A stretch of DNA of 35,737 nucleotides. It comes from Burkholderiales bacterium (GTDB taxonomy: Bacteria > Pseudomonadota > Gammaproteobacteria > Burkholderiales > Burkholderiaceae_C). The DNA lies in assembly GCA_028868305.1 (NCBI GenBank), contig JAGWUS010000041.1:1-35737 (forward strand), written 5' to 3'. A program made the position numbers and the translations under genes. The notes below the pieces were generated by a model. That model searched no databases. It had not been told where the DNA came from and saw only the letters and a list, made by a program, of their open reading frames with translations. Shown piece by piece: positions 1 to 7,205 of the stretch. Each line of letters begins with the position of its first letter. Positions within the stretch are counted from its first letter, which is position 1.

Positions 1-1046
1 GCGCCGTAACGCTGGCGTGCCAGAGCGGCCCCTTGGGCCAGGGCTTCGAGCTTCTTGACGGCCAGTTCGCGGCTCATGGGCGCCAGGCCGCAGTTGGTGC
101 AGGGAAACAGGCGATTGCGGGGCACATGCTGCAAAGCCATGCCAATGGTGTCGGCAATCTGCTCGGGGGTTTCGATCACATCGCTGGCCACGTCGATCAC
201 GCCCACCATCACGTCCTTGCCCTGGAGCAGGGCCATCATCTCGGGTGGCACATGGGAGTGGTAGCACTCCAGGCTGACCTGCTGGATGCTGCTGGCCGCC
301 AGCGCAGGAAACACCTGCGCGTACTGGCGCCACTCGCCGCCCAGGGTTTCCTTCCAGTCAGTGTTGGCCTTGATACCGTAGCCGTAGCAGATGTGCACGG
401 CGGTGGTGCACCCACGCCTTTCGGGCGTGGCCTCGCGGTTGAGGCCTCGGGCCGCAACTTCCAGCGCGGCCACGCCCCAGTCTGCGGCGTCCTGCATGTA
501 GACATTGAAAGCCGGCTCGTCGAACTGGATGATGTCCACGCCGTCCGCTTGCAGGGCCAGCGCTTCCTGGTTGAGCAGCTCGGCAAAGGCGAACGCCATG
601 GCCTTGCGGTCGCCATAAAAGCGGTCGGCCACGGTATCCACAATCGTCAAAGGCCCGGGCAGTGTGAACTTGAGTTTTTTCTTCGTGTGGGCACGGGCCA
701 GCTGGGCCTCGAACGCATGCACCCTACCCTTGAGGCGCAGCGGTGCCACTACCTGCGGCACCATGGCGTCGTAGCGGTTGTTGCGGATGCCCATCTTGAC
801 CTTGTGCTCAAAGTCGATGCCTTCGACCTGCTCCAGAAAGCCATGCACAAAGTGCTGGCGGCTTTGCTCGCCGTCGCCCACGATGTCCAGGCCGGCGTCT
901 TCCTGCGCCTTGATCCACAGCAGCGTGGCATCGGCCTTGGCCTGCTGCAGCTCGGGGCCGGCCAGCTTCCACTGTGGCCAGAGTTTTTCGGTCTCGGACA
1001 GCCAGGAGGGCTTGGGTAGGCTGCCTGCAATGGCGGTTTCAAACAT
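1..1046 (-). CDS. MetE-core methionine synthase, MesD-like (3' end outside window)
   Basis: Predicted zinc-dependent methyltransferase that makes methionine from homocysteine. The 348 codons present match only the C-terminal catalytic half of MetE (COG0620); the N-terminal folate-binding half is absent. The MetE-type zinc ligands are visible: the HIC motif (about H218, C220), the Glu in SLEC (about E260) and a Cys in PCTNC (about C316). The segments AGSLPKPSWL, DGEQSRQHFV, YGYGIKANTDWK and CTNCGLAPMSR resemble what I remember of the MesD class, an oxygen-dependent core methionine synthase that works with MesX (DUF1852). The MesD assignment is inference; methionine synthase family membership is strong. 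The ATG at 1046 is preceded by GAAGGGAA within the end of the upstream ligase gene, only 3 nt away, so the two are probably co-transcribed. No stop lies inside the window. No mesX is seen upstream; it could lie beyond the left edge. Confidence 0.85.
   Translation of the reverse strand, partial: MFETAIAGSLPKPSWLSETEKLWPQWKLAGPELQQAKADATLLWIKAQEDAGLDIVGDGEQSRQHFVHGFLEQVEGIDFEHKVKMGIRNNRYDAMVPQVVAPLRLKGRVHAFEAQLARAHTKKKLKFTLPGPLTIVDTVADRFYGDRKAMAFAFAELLNQEALALQADGVDIIQFDEPAFNVYMQDAADWGVAALEVAARGLNREATPERRGCTTAVHICYGYGIKANTDWKETLGGEWRQYAQVFPALAASSIQQVSLECYHSHVPPEMMALLQGKDVMVGVIDVASDVIETPEQIADTIGMALQHVPRNRLFPCTNCGLAPMSRELAVKKLEALAQGAALARQRYG
412..446. repeat. Two abutting small palindromes inside the methionine synthase gene
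   Basis: A 7-bp stem (CCACGCC, 412-418, with GGCGTGG, 424-430) is followed by a 6-bp stem (GGCCTC, 429-434, with GAGGCC, 441-446); they share two bases. On the coding (minus) strand they encode roughly LNREATPERRG, just before the zinc-ligand motif HIC. They may be an in-frame palindromic insertion, since remembered MesD homologues are shorter here. Without an alignment this is tentative. Confidence 0.4.
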
Positions 1047-1049
1047 GGT

Positions 1050-2738
1050 CTATTTCCCTTCAGATTCCTGCAATACGCGCCACATCACTTTACCTGCCCC
1101 GCTCTTGGGCAGGGCATCGACAAACTGGATCGTGCGCGGGGCCTTGTACACGGCCATGTTCTCATGGCACCAGGCCAGCAGTTCTTGCTCAGTCACCTGC
1201 GCATGGCTGGCGCGCTTGACCACCACCGCCTTGACCGACTCGCCGCGGTAGGCGTCTTTGGTGGAGATGATGCAGGCCTCCTGCACCGCGGGGTGGCGAA
1301 ACATCAGCGCTTCGACCTCGGCCGGCCAGACCTTGAAACCCGAGGCATTGATCATGCGCTTGAGCCGGTCGGTCAGAAAGAAATAACCGTCTTCGTCCAC
1401 ATGGCCCAGGTCACCGGAGCGGAAGAAACGCTTGCCGTCAATCTCTACAAACACGGCCTCGGTCGCGTCGGGCCGCTTCCAGTAACCCTTGAACACCTGC
1501 GGGCCGTGGATCAGGATTTCGCCTTGTTCCCCCTGCGGCATTTCTGCCAGCGTGTCCGGGTCCACCACACGCGCATCGACCCCCATGAAGGGAATGCCAA
1601 GGCACTGCTGCTTGGGCGCATCGGGAGGGTTGCTGTGCGACGGGGCGGCGGTTTCGGTGAGGCCATAGCCTTCCACATAGCGCAGGCCAAACTGTTCCCA
1701 CAGGCGCTGGGCCACCGCCTGCGGCATGGCCGCACCACCGCCGCCGATATAGACCAGGCTGGAGAGGTCGTACTGCCCGAAGTTGGGGCTGGCCATGAGG
1801 TCGATCACCATGGTGGGAATGTTGGTCCAGTGCGTGACCTTCCAATGTGCAATCAGGCGCCCGGCCAGCTCACGGTCCCAGCGCGGCATGATGACCAGCG
1901 TGGCCCCGGCGGCCATGTTGGTGTGCATCAGGCTCACCATGCCGGTGATGTGGAACATGGGCACCACCATCAGCGTGACGTTTTCCATGGTGCCGTTGCC
2001 CCACAGGCCGCTGGCCACCGCGTTGTGCATGATGCTGCTGTGGGTGTGCATACAGCCTTTGGGCAGGCCGGTGGTGCCGCTGGTGTACGGCAGTACGGCC
2101 AGATCGGCAGGCCCCACAGCCAGCACCGGTGGCGTGCCTTCGGTGGCGAGAGCGGTCTCCCACGCGTGCACCTGCCCGCCCTGCAGCGCGGGCAGCGGGT
2201 GGGGCGTGCACAGCCAGTCACGCCAGGCGACGGGCATGGCGCTCGCACCTTCGGACTGCGGATCGAAGGTATCGGTGAAGTGCGTCACCAGCAGGTGCTG
2301 CAGCCGTTGCGCGGGTTCCAGCGCATCGCTGGCGCGGGCCAGCTCGGCGGCCAGGTCAGAGGTAGTAATCGCCACCTTTGCGTCAGGGTCGGTGATGAAG
2401 TGTTTGAGCTCTTCTGCACGGTTCATGGGGTTGACCGGCACCACCACCGCGTTGGCGCGCAGAATCGCAAAATGCGCAATCACCAATTGGGGGCAGTTTT
2501 GCATGTTGAGCACCACCCTGTCGCCCTTTTCGACCCCCAGCCCTCGCAAACAGGCCGCAAGTCGCTCTGCTTTTTGTAGCAACTCCAGGTAGCTGACGAC
2601 CCGGCCAAAGAACACCAGCGCCGCCTTGTCCGGATAGCGCCGGGCGTTCACCTCCAGGTTGCCCCACAGCGAGGTAGCAGGCACCGTAATGGCGTGTGGC
2701 AGGCGTTTGGGCCAGAAACGGTAGTGGGGACGGTCCAT
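1050..2738 (-). CDS. AMP-forming acyl-CoA synthetase (fatty-acid--CoA ligase family)
   Basis: A 562-residue member of the ANL adenylating superfamily, expected to activate a carboxylic acid with ATP and join it to CoA in the cytoplasm. The phosphate-binding loop YTSGTTGLPKG lies at about residues 218-228. YGLTETAAPSHSNP is the adenylate-binding motif, and the hinge and C-terminal lid follow (SGDLGHVDEDGYFFLTDRLKRM, then the catalytic-lysine segment KSGAGKVMWR near the end). The chain length and N-terminus (NLEVNARRYPDKAAL) fit medium/long-chain acyl-CoA ligases; the exact substrate cannot be read. The open frame extends further upstream, but the ATG at 2738 is chosen because GGAGAG precedes it and the ligase homology starts there. 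The stop TAG is 3 nt from the ATG of the methionine synthase. It is divergent from the Aap transporter across a 271-nt gap. Confidence 0.9.
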   Translation of the reverse strand: MDRPHYRFWPKRLPHAITVPATSLWGNLEVNARRYPDKAALVFFGRVVSYLELLQKAERLAACLRGLGVEKGDRVVLNMQNCPQLVIAHFAILRANAVVVPVNPMNRAEELKHFITDPDAKVAITTSDLAAELARASDALEPAQRLQHLLVTHFTDTFDPQSEGASAMPVAWRDWLCTPHPLPALQGGQVHAWETALATEGTPPVLAVGPADLAVLPYTSGTTGLPKGCMHTHSSIMHNAVASGLWGNGTMENVTLMVVPMFHITGMVSLMHTNMAAGATLVIMPRWDRELAGRLIAHWKVTHWTNIPTMVIDLMASPNFGQYDLSSLVYIGGGGAAMPQAVAQRLWEQFGLRYVEGYGLTETAAPSHSNPPDAPKQQCLGIPFMGVDARVVDPDTLAEMPQGEQGEILIHGPQVFKGYWKRPDATEAVFVEIDGKRFFRSGDLGHVDEDGYFFLTDRLKRMINASGFKVWPAEVEALMFRHPAVQEACIISTKDAYRGESVKAVVVKRASHAQVTEQELLAWCHENMAVYKAPRTIQFVDALPKSGAGKVMWRVLQESEGK

Positions 2739-2818
2739 GAAAACTCTCCAAGATTGCATTGCCCTGCACGATAAAGGATGCCCAAGTTGAGAATGTCTCG
2801 ACGGCGACTTCACCCTCC

Positions 2819-2834
2819 TGGCACGGATTCTGCT
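2819..2834 (+). promoter_or_regulatory. Candidate sigma-54 (-24/-12) promoter for the aap operon
   Basis: TGGCACGGATTCTGCT fits the sigma-54 consensus TGGCACG-N4-TTGCW at 11 of 12 specified bases, with GG and GC correctly spaced. It points toward aapJ, whose start is about 175 nt downstream, and lies in the 271-nt gap between divergent genes. Nitrogen-regulated amino-acid uptake would make sense. No convincing NtrC site was found and no good sigma-70 promoter stands out in the gap, so this remains a prediction from one motif. Confidence 0.42.
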
Positions 2835-3009
2835 CATAGCGTGGCGCACGTTGCCTGAACCCACATCGATATCCCGATGAATGTATTGCATAACGTTCAA
2901 GAGTAAACCCTTAGACTGGGCGGCAGGCGATGGCGCTAAAGTTGACGTCTTGGTCAAACGCAGGCGCGTGACCACTAACATTCGCGATTTTTGACTGGAG
3001 CATTTGCAG

Positions 3010-4044
3010 ATGAAACTGAACACTTTGAAAACTGTTGCAACCCTGGTAGCGGCAATGGGCACCCTTGCTGCTGCCCCGGCATTTGCCGGCAAAACCCTGG
3101 ACGCCATCAAGGCCCGTGGCCAGCTAGTTTGCGGTGTAAACACCGGTCTGGCAGGCTTCAGTGCTGCCGACTCCAACGGCAAATGGAATGGCCTGGACGT
3201 TGACGTCTGCCGCGCAGTGGCAGCAGCCGTACTGGGCGATGGCGAAAAGGTCAAATACGTACCCCTGAACGCACAAGCCCGTTTCACCGCATTGCAGTCC
3301 GGCGAAGTGGATGTGCTGTCCCGCAACACCACCTTCACCCTCACCCGTGACGCCTCCCTGGGCCTGAGCCAGACCGCCGTGACCTACTACGATGGCCAGG
3401 GCTTCATGGTTCCGGTCAAGAGCAAGATCAAGAGCGCCAAGCAGCTCAAGGGCCAGACCGTGTGTGTACAGTCCGGCACCACCACAGAGAAAAATCTCAC
3501 CGACTTCTCCAAGGCGTCTGGCCTGGGTATCAAGCCAGTTGTGTTCGAAAAGCTCGAAGCCGCTGAAGGTGCCTATTTCTCCGGACGCTGCGTGGCGTAC
3601 ACCACGGACGCTTCCGGCCTGGCATCTACCCGCAACAAGGTTGCCAAGAACCCTGCGGACCACGTCATCCTGCCCGACCTGATTTCCAAAGAACCCTTGG
3701 GCCCCATGGTGCGCCGCGGTGACGACGAGTGGACTGCCATCGTGAAGTGGACCGTATTTGGACTGTTGGAAGCCGAAGAATACGGTGTAACCGCAGCCAA
3801 TGTGGACGAGCAGAAGGCTACCAGCAAAGACCCCGTGATAGGACGCCTGCTGGGTACCACAGAAGATACTGGCAAGCTGCTGGGTCTGGACAAAGACTGG
3901 CTGGCGCGCGCCATCAAGACCACCGGCAACTACGGTGAGATTTTTGAGCGCAATGTCGGACCGAAATCTGCCCTGCATCTGCCCCGTGGTCTGAACAACT
4001 TGTGGAACAAGGGCGGCATCCAGTACGCACCTCCCGTTCGTTAA
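3010..4044 (+). CDS. aapJ: General L-amino-acid ABC transporter, periplasmic binding protein
   Basis: Periplasmic solute-binding protein of the Aap/Bzt family of polar amino-acid transporters; it captures amino acids and delivers them to the AapQ-AapM membrane pair. A Sec signal peptide is clear: MKLNTLK, a hydrophobic stretch, then APAFA before GKTLDAIKARGQL. The mature protein has family features including VDVCRAVAAA, RFTALQSGEVDVLSRNTTFTLTRD and a C-terminal LNNLWNKGGIQYAPPVR. At 344 residues it matches AapJ/BztA. The ATG at 3010 has GGAG 9 nt upstream; an in-frame TTG at 3004 lies too close to that GGAG. It is first of four genes in the operon. The 105-nt gap after it carries two strong stem-loops, which probably raise its mRNA level above that of the permease genes. 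Confidence 0.95.
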   Translation: MKLNTLKTVATLVAAMGTLAAAPAFAGKTLDAIKARGQLVCGVNTGLAGFSAADSNGKWNGLDVDVCRAVAAAVLGDGEKVKYVPLNAQARFTALQSGEVDVLSRNTTFTLTRDASLGLSQTAVTYYDGQGFMVPVKSKIKSAKQLKGQTVCVQSGTTTEKNLTDFSKASGLGIKPVVFEKLEAAEGAYFSGRCVAYTTDASGLASTRNKVAKNPADHVILPDLISKEPLGPMVRRGDDEWTAIVKWTVFGLLEAEEYGVTAANVDEQKATSKDPVIGRLLGTTEDTGKLLGLDKDWLARAIKTTGNYGEIFERNVGPKSALHLPRGLNNLWNKGGIQYAPPVR

Positions 4045-4052
4045 TGGAAACC

Positions 4053-4110
4053 GACCAGGGTAGACGCCCTGGTCCCCAGGGGTAGGCGCAATACCAATTG
4101 CCCTACCCCT
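4053..4110 (+). terminator. Tandem intercistronic stem-loops between aapJ and aapQ
   Basis: The first hairpin is GACCAGGG (4053-4060), a 6-nt loop, then CCCTGGTC (4067-4074), a perfect 8-bp stem. The second pairs AGGGGTAGG plus GCAA with TTGC plus CCTACCCCT (4078-4110), 13 bp with one bulged C and a 6-nt loop. Neither is followed by a T tract. Such structures after a binding-protein gene commonly act as 3' stabilisers or partial terminators; that role is inferred. Confidence 0.65.
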
Positions 4111-4149
4111 TCGTATTTGCGTTGGATTCACACTAAAACAAGGGCTTGC

Positions 4150-5325
4150 ATGTCCACACCCTCTACCCCATCAAAGAAGTCCTGGTCCTGGCGCAGTCAG
4201 GCCTTCCGGGGCCTGGTTTACCAGATCGTCACCGTCGCACTAATTGCGCTGACGGTTCTCTATCTGGCGAACAACACCAGTACCAACATGAAAGCGCGCG
4301 GCATCCAGAGCGGCTTTGACTTCATGCTCGGCAGCGCCGGGTTTGACATTGGCGAGAGCCTGTTTGCCTTCGATTCTGCCGAACCTTACTGGCGCGCCTA
4401 TCTGGTGGGATTCACCAACACACTGCGTGTGGCGATTCTGGGCATCATTCTCACCACCATTTTGGGCACACTGATTGGCGTAGGTCGCTTTTCACGCAAC
4501 ATTCTGGTGCGTGGCCTGTGCACGGTGTATGTCGAATTCTTTCGCAACATTCCAGTACTGCTGCAGTTGCTGATGTGGTACCTGATGTTCACCGAGGTTC
4601 TCCCCGCTGCGGAAGACGCGTGGACGCTTGGCCCGTTCTTTTTGAGCAAGGGCGGACTGAACTTCCCCATTCCCGACTGGGCCGGTGGTCATGTGTGGGC
4701 GGCATGGGGACTGCTCGTCGGCGTCGGTGCCGCGGTGTTCTATCGCAAGCGGGCGCAGCATACCTTTGAAGCCACCGGTCAGATCCAGAGCATGTTCTGG
4801 GTTCCGGTGTCCATTGCCGTCGCTGGCGGAGTGTTAGGCTGGCTGGTCGGCGGCGCACCAACCGCCATGAATGTCCCGATCAAGGGTGAATTTGCCATTG
4901 AAAACGGTGGGGCCCTCACCCCCGAGTTTTTGTCCGTGCTTCTCGGGCTGACCATCTACACCGCTGCCTTTGTGGCGGAGGTGGTGCGTGGTGGCATCCA
5001 GTCGGTGTCGGCCGGTCAGGCCGAGGCGGCCAGTGCGTTGGGTCTGAGCCGCGGCCAGACCATGCGCCTGGTGATGCTTCCGCAGGCGCTGCGCGTCATT
5101 ATTCCGCCGGTCACCAACCAGTACCTCAACCTGACCAAGAACTCGTCGCTGGCCGTCGCCATTGGCTACCCGGATGTGGTGTCTATCGCCAACACTGCCA
5201 TCAACCAGACAGGTCGCGCGGTAGAGTGCATTGCACTGATCATGCTGGTGTACCTGAGCACATCGCTGGCGACATCGTTACTGATGAACTGGTACAACAC
5301 CCGGTCTGCGATCAAGGAACGCTAA
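4150..5325 (+). CDS. aapQ: General L-amino-acid ABC transporter permease
   Basis: Inner-membrane permease of the Aap/Bzt system, pairing with the next gene product to form the amino-acid channel. The 391-residue protein has an N-terminal membrane segment (VTVALIALTVLYLA), a long linker and the HisM-type core. The EAA loop that contacts the ATPase is seen as QAEAASALGLSRGQTMRLVMLPQALRVIIPP. YVEFFRNIPVLLQL is also typical of polar amino-acid permeases. The ATG at 4150 is favoured over upstream in-frame near-cognate codons because CAAGGG lies just ahead and family N-termini begin with a short polar stretch here. The next gene follows after 10 nt. Confidence 0.93.
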   Translation: MSTPSTPSKKSWSWRSQAFRGLVYQIVTVALIALTVLYLANNTSTNMKARGIQSGFDFMLGSAGFDIGESLFAFDSAEPYWRAYLVGFTNTLRVAILGIILTTILGTLIGVGRFSRNILVRGLCTVYVEFFRNIPVLLQLLMWYLMFTEVLPAAEDAWTLGPFFLSKGGLNFPIPDWAGGHVWAAWGLLVGVGAAVFYRKRAQHTFEATGQIQSMFWVPVSIAVAGGVLGWLVGGAPTAMNVPIKGEFAIENGGALTPEFLSVLLGLTIYTAAFVAEVVRGGIQSVSAGQAEAASALGLSRGQTMRLVMLPQALRVIIPPVTNQYLNLTKNSSLAVAIGYPDVVSIANTAINQTGRAVECIALIMLVYLSTSLATSLLMNWYNTRSAIKER

Positions 5326-5335
5326 GGAGCAAGCC

Positions 5336-6436
5336 ATGAGCGCACAAACCTTTCAACCCATTCCCGCACGGCCTGCACCGGTCAAGACCGAAGGGCTGGT
5401 CGCCTGGATACGCACCAACCTGTTTGGTGACATCCGCACCTCCATCGGCACACTGGTAATTGGTGCTGCACTGCTGTACATCCTGCCGCCCTTTTTGAAA
5501 TGGGCCTTCATCAACGCCATCTGGGCCAAAGACTACGATGCCTGCCATACCGCTGCTGGCGCCTGCTGGGGCGTGGTCGCCGAGAAGTTCCGCATCATCA
5601 TTTTTGGCCGCTACCCCTTTGAAGAACAATGGCGCCCGCTGGTCGCCACCACGGCGCTGCTCGGCCTGCTGATTGCCAGTTGCATGCGCGCCTTCTGGAA
5701 GTCCTGGCTAGCCATTCTGTGGATTGCGGTGCTGGCCTTCTTTTTCACCGTGATGTATGGCGGAATTTTGGGCCTGTCGCGTGTGGAAACAGATCGCTGG
5801 GGGGGCCTGCCACTGACCATCCTGCTGGCTTCGCTGTCCATGTCCATGGCCTTTCCAATCGCCCTGGTGATTGCACTGGGCCGCCGTAGCACCTTGCCGG
5901 CCATCCGCAGCGTGTGCACCATTTACGTAGAGCTCATCCGTGGCGTGCCGTTGATTTCAGTGCTGTTCATGGCGTCCTTCATGTTCCCGTTGTTGATGCC
6001 ACAGGGCTTCAATATCGATGTACTGGTGCGGGTGCTGGCCGGCATTACCGTGTTTGCAGCTGCCTACATGGCCGAGGTCATTCGCGGCGGTCTACAAGCC
6101 ATCCCCAAAGGGCAAGTTGAAGCAGCGGCCACCCTGGGCCTGAGCTACTGGCAGACCCAGCGCAAGATCGTGCTGCCGCAGGCGCTGGCGATGGTGGTGC
6201 CCGGCATCATGAACAACTTCATCTCCACCTTCAAGGACACCTCGCTGGTGACCATCGTTAGCCTGTACGAGCTGACCGGCGCCATGAGCCTGGCCCTGAA
6301 TTCCGATGCCAACTGGCGGCCCTTCAAGATTGAAGGCTACCTCTTCATCGCCCTCATTTACTTTGCATTCTGCTTCTCCATGTCGCGCTACAGCCAATGG
6401 ATTGAAAAGCAGGTCAACAAGAGCAAGCTCCGCTAA
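5336..6436 (+). CDS. aapM: General L-amino-acid ABC transporter permease
   Basis: Second membrane subunit of the Aap/Bzt transporter, 366 residues. Hydrophobic segments alternate with short loops; the C-terminal half holds the conserved IYVELIRGVPLISVLFMASFM and the EAA loop QVEAAATLGLSYWQTQRKIVLPQAL, which docks on AapP. A small Cys-containing loop (CHTAAGACWG) lies in the N-terminal third. The ATG at 5336 follows AAGGAG with good spacing. The gene lies 10 nt after aapQ and 9 nt before aapP, so translation of the three genes is probably linked. Confidence 0.93.
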   Translation: MSAQTFQPIPARPAPVKTEGLVAWIRTNLFGDIRTSIGTLVIGAALLYILPPFLKWAFINAIWAKDYDACHTAAGACWGVVAEKFRIIIFGRYPFEEQWRPLVATTALLGLLIASCMRAFWKSWLAILWIAVLAFFFTVMYGGILGLSRVETDRWGGLPLTILLASLSMSMAFPIALVIALGRRSTLPAIRSVCTIYVELIRGVPLISVLFMASFMFPLLMPQGFNIDVLVRVLAGITVFAAAYMAEVIRGGLQAIPKGQVEAAATLGLSYWQTQRKIVLPQALAMVVPGIMNNFISTFKDTSLVTIVSLYELTGAMSLALNSDANWRPFKIEGYLFIALIYFAFCFSMSRYSQWIEKQVNKSKLR

Positions 6437-6445
6437 GGAAACCCC

Positions 6446-7189
6446 ATGTCAGAACCTATCATTACCTTCGACAAAGTCAACAAGTGGTACGGCAACAGCT
6501 TCCATGTGCTGCGCGACATTGATCTCACCGTCAAGAAAGGCGAACGCATCGTGGTCTGCGGCCCTTCCGGTTCAGGCAAGTCCACCATGATCCGCTGCAT
6601 CAACCGCCTCGAAGAGCACCAGCAGGGCCGCCTGGTGGTGGACGGCGTAGAGCTGACCGATGACATCAAGGCCATCGATACGGTGCGCAAGGAAGTGGGT
6701 ATGGTGTTCCAGCAGTTCAACCTGTTCCCCCACCTTACGGTACTGGAAAACCTGACTCTGTCGCCCATGTGGGTCGGCAAGGTACCCAAAAAGGAGGCCG
6801 AAGAAAAAGCCATGGAGCAACTCAAGCGCGTACGCATTGCGGAGCAGGCCAGCAAGTACCCGCTGCAACTCTCTGGCGGTCAGCAGCAACGGGTGGCGAT
6901 TGCGCGGGCGCTGTGCCTCAAACCAAAAATCATGCTTTTTGACGAGCCTACGTCAGCGCTGGACCCCGAGATGATCAAGGAAGTGCTGGATGTAATGATT
7001 GCCATGGCTGACCAGGGCATCACCATGATCTGCGTCACCCACGAGATGGGCTTTGCCAAGGCCGTGGCGGACCGTGTGATCTTTATGGACCAGGGACAGA
7101 TCGTCGAGCAGAACAACCCGCACGACTTCTTCAACAACCCGCAAAGCGAACGCAGCCGCGACTTCCTGTCCAAGATCCTGGGGCACTAG
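6446..7189 (+). CDS. aapP: General L-amino-acid ABC transporter ATP-binding protein
   Basis: Cytoplasmic ATPase (247 residues) that powers the AapJQM transporter. Walker A is GPSGSGKST, the signature is LSGGQQQR, Walker B is [12 protein letters not shown], and the switch histidine is in CVTHEMGF. The protein is close to GlnQ/AapP/BztD in length and motif spacing. AAGGAA precedes the ATG. The stop codon TAG lies in the loop of a 6-bp hairpin (7179-7195), and the convergent monooxygenase gene ends 16 nt further on. Confidence 0.95.
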   Translation: MSEPIITFDKVNKWYGNSFHVLRDIDLTVKKGERIVVCGPSGSGKSTMIRCINRLEEHQQGRLVVDGVELTDDIKAIDTVRKEVGMVFQQFNLFPHLTVLENLTLSPMWVGKVPKKEAEEKAMEQLKRVRIAEQASKYPLQLSGGQQQRVAIARALCLKPKIMLFDEPTSALDPEMIKEVLDVMIAMADQGITMICVTHEMGFAKAVADRVIFMDQGQIVEQNNPHDFFNNPQSERSRDFLSKILGH

Positions 7190-7195
7190 GCCCCA
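7179..7195. terminator. Hairpin enclosing the aapP stop codon
   Basis: TGGGGC pairs perfectly with GCCCCA around the 5-nt loop ACTAG, which contains the aapP stop TAG. It sits between convergent genes whose stops are 16 nt apart, so it may end transcription from either side. There is no T tract, so intrinsic termination is uncertain. Confidence 0.45.
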
Positions 7196-7205
7196 TAGCC
7201 TGTTA

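Noticed and set aside
2755..2768. TGCA-N6-TGCA as an NtrC site for the candidate sigma-54 promoter
   Set aside because: The spacing and half-sites do not match the NtrC consensus (TGCAC-N7-GTGCA).
2841..2854. A second sigma-54-like motif, TGGCGCACGTTGC, just after the first
   Set aside because: The distance between GG and GC is two bases too short for sigma-54.
2739..3344. Upstream extension of the acyl-CoA ligase frame toward 3344
   Set aside because: It would overlap the well-supported aapJ gene and its promoter region; the added residues are not family sequence, and the ATG at 2738 has a ribosome site.
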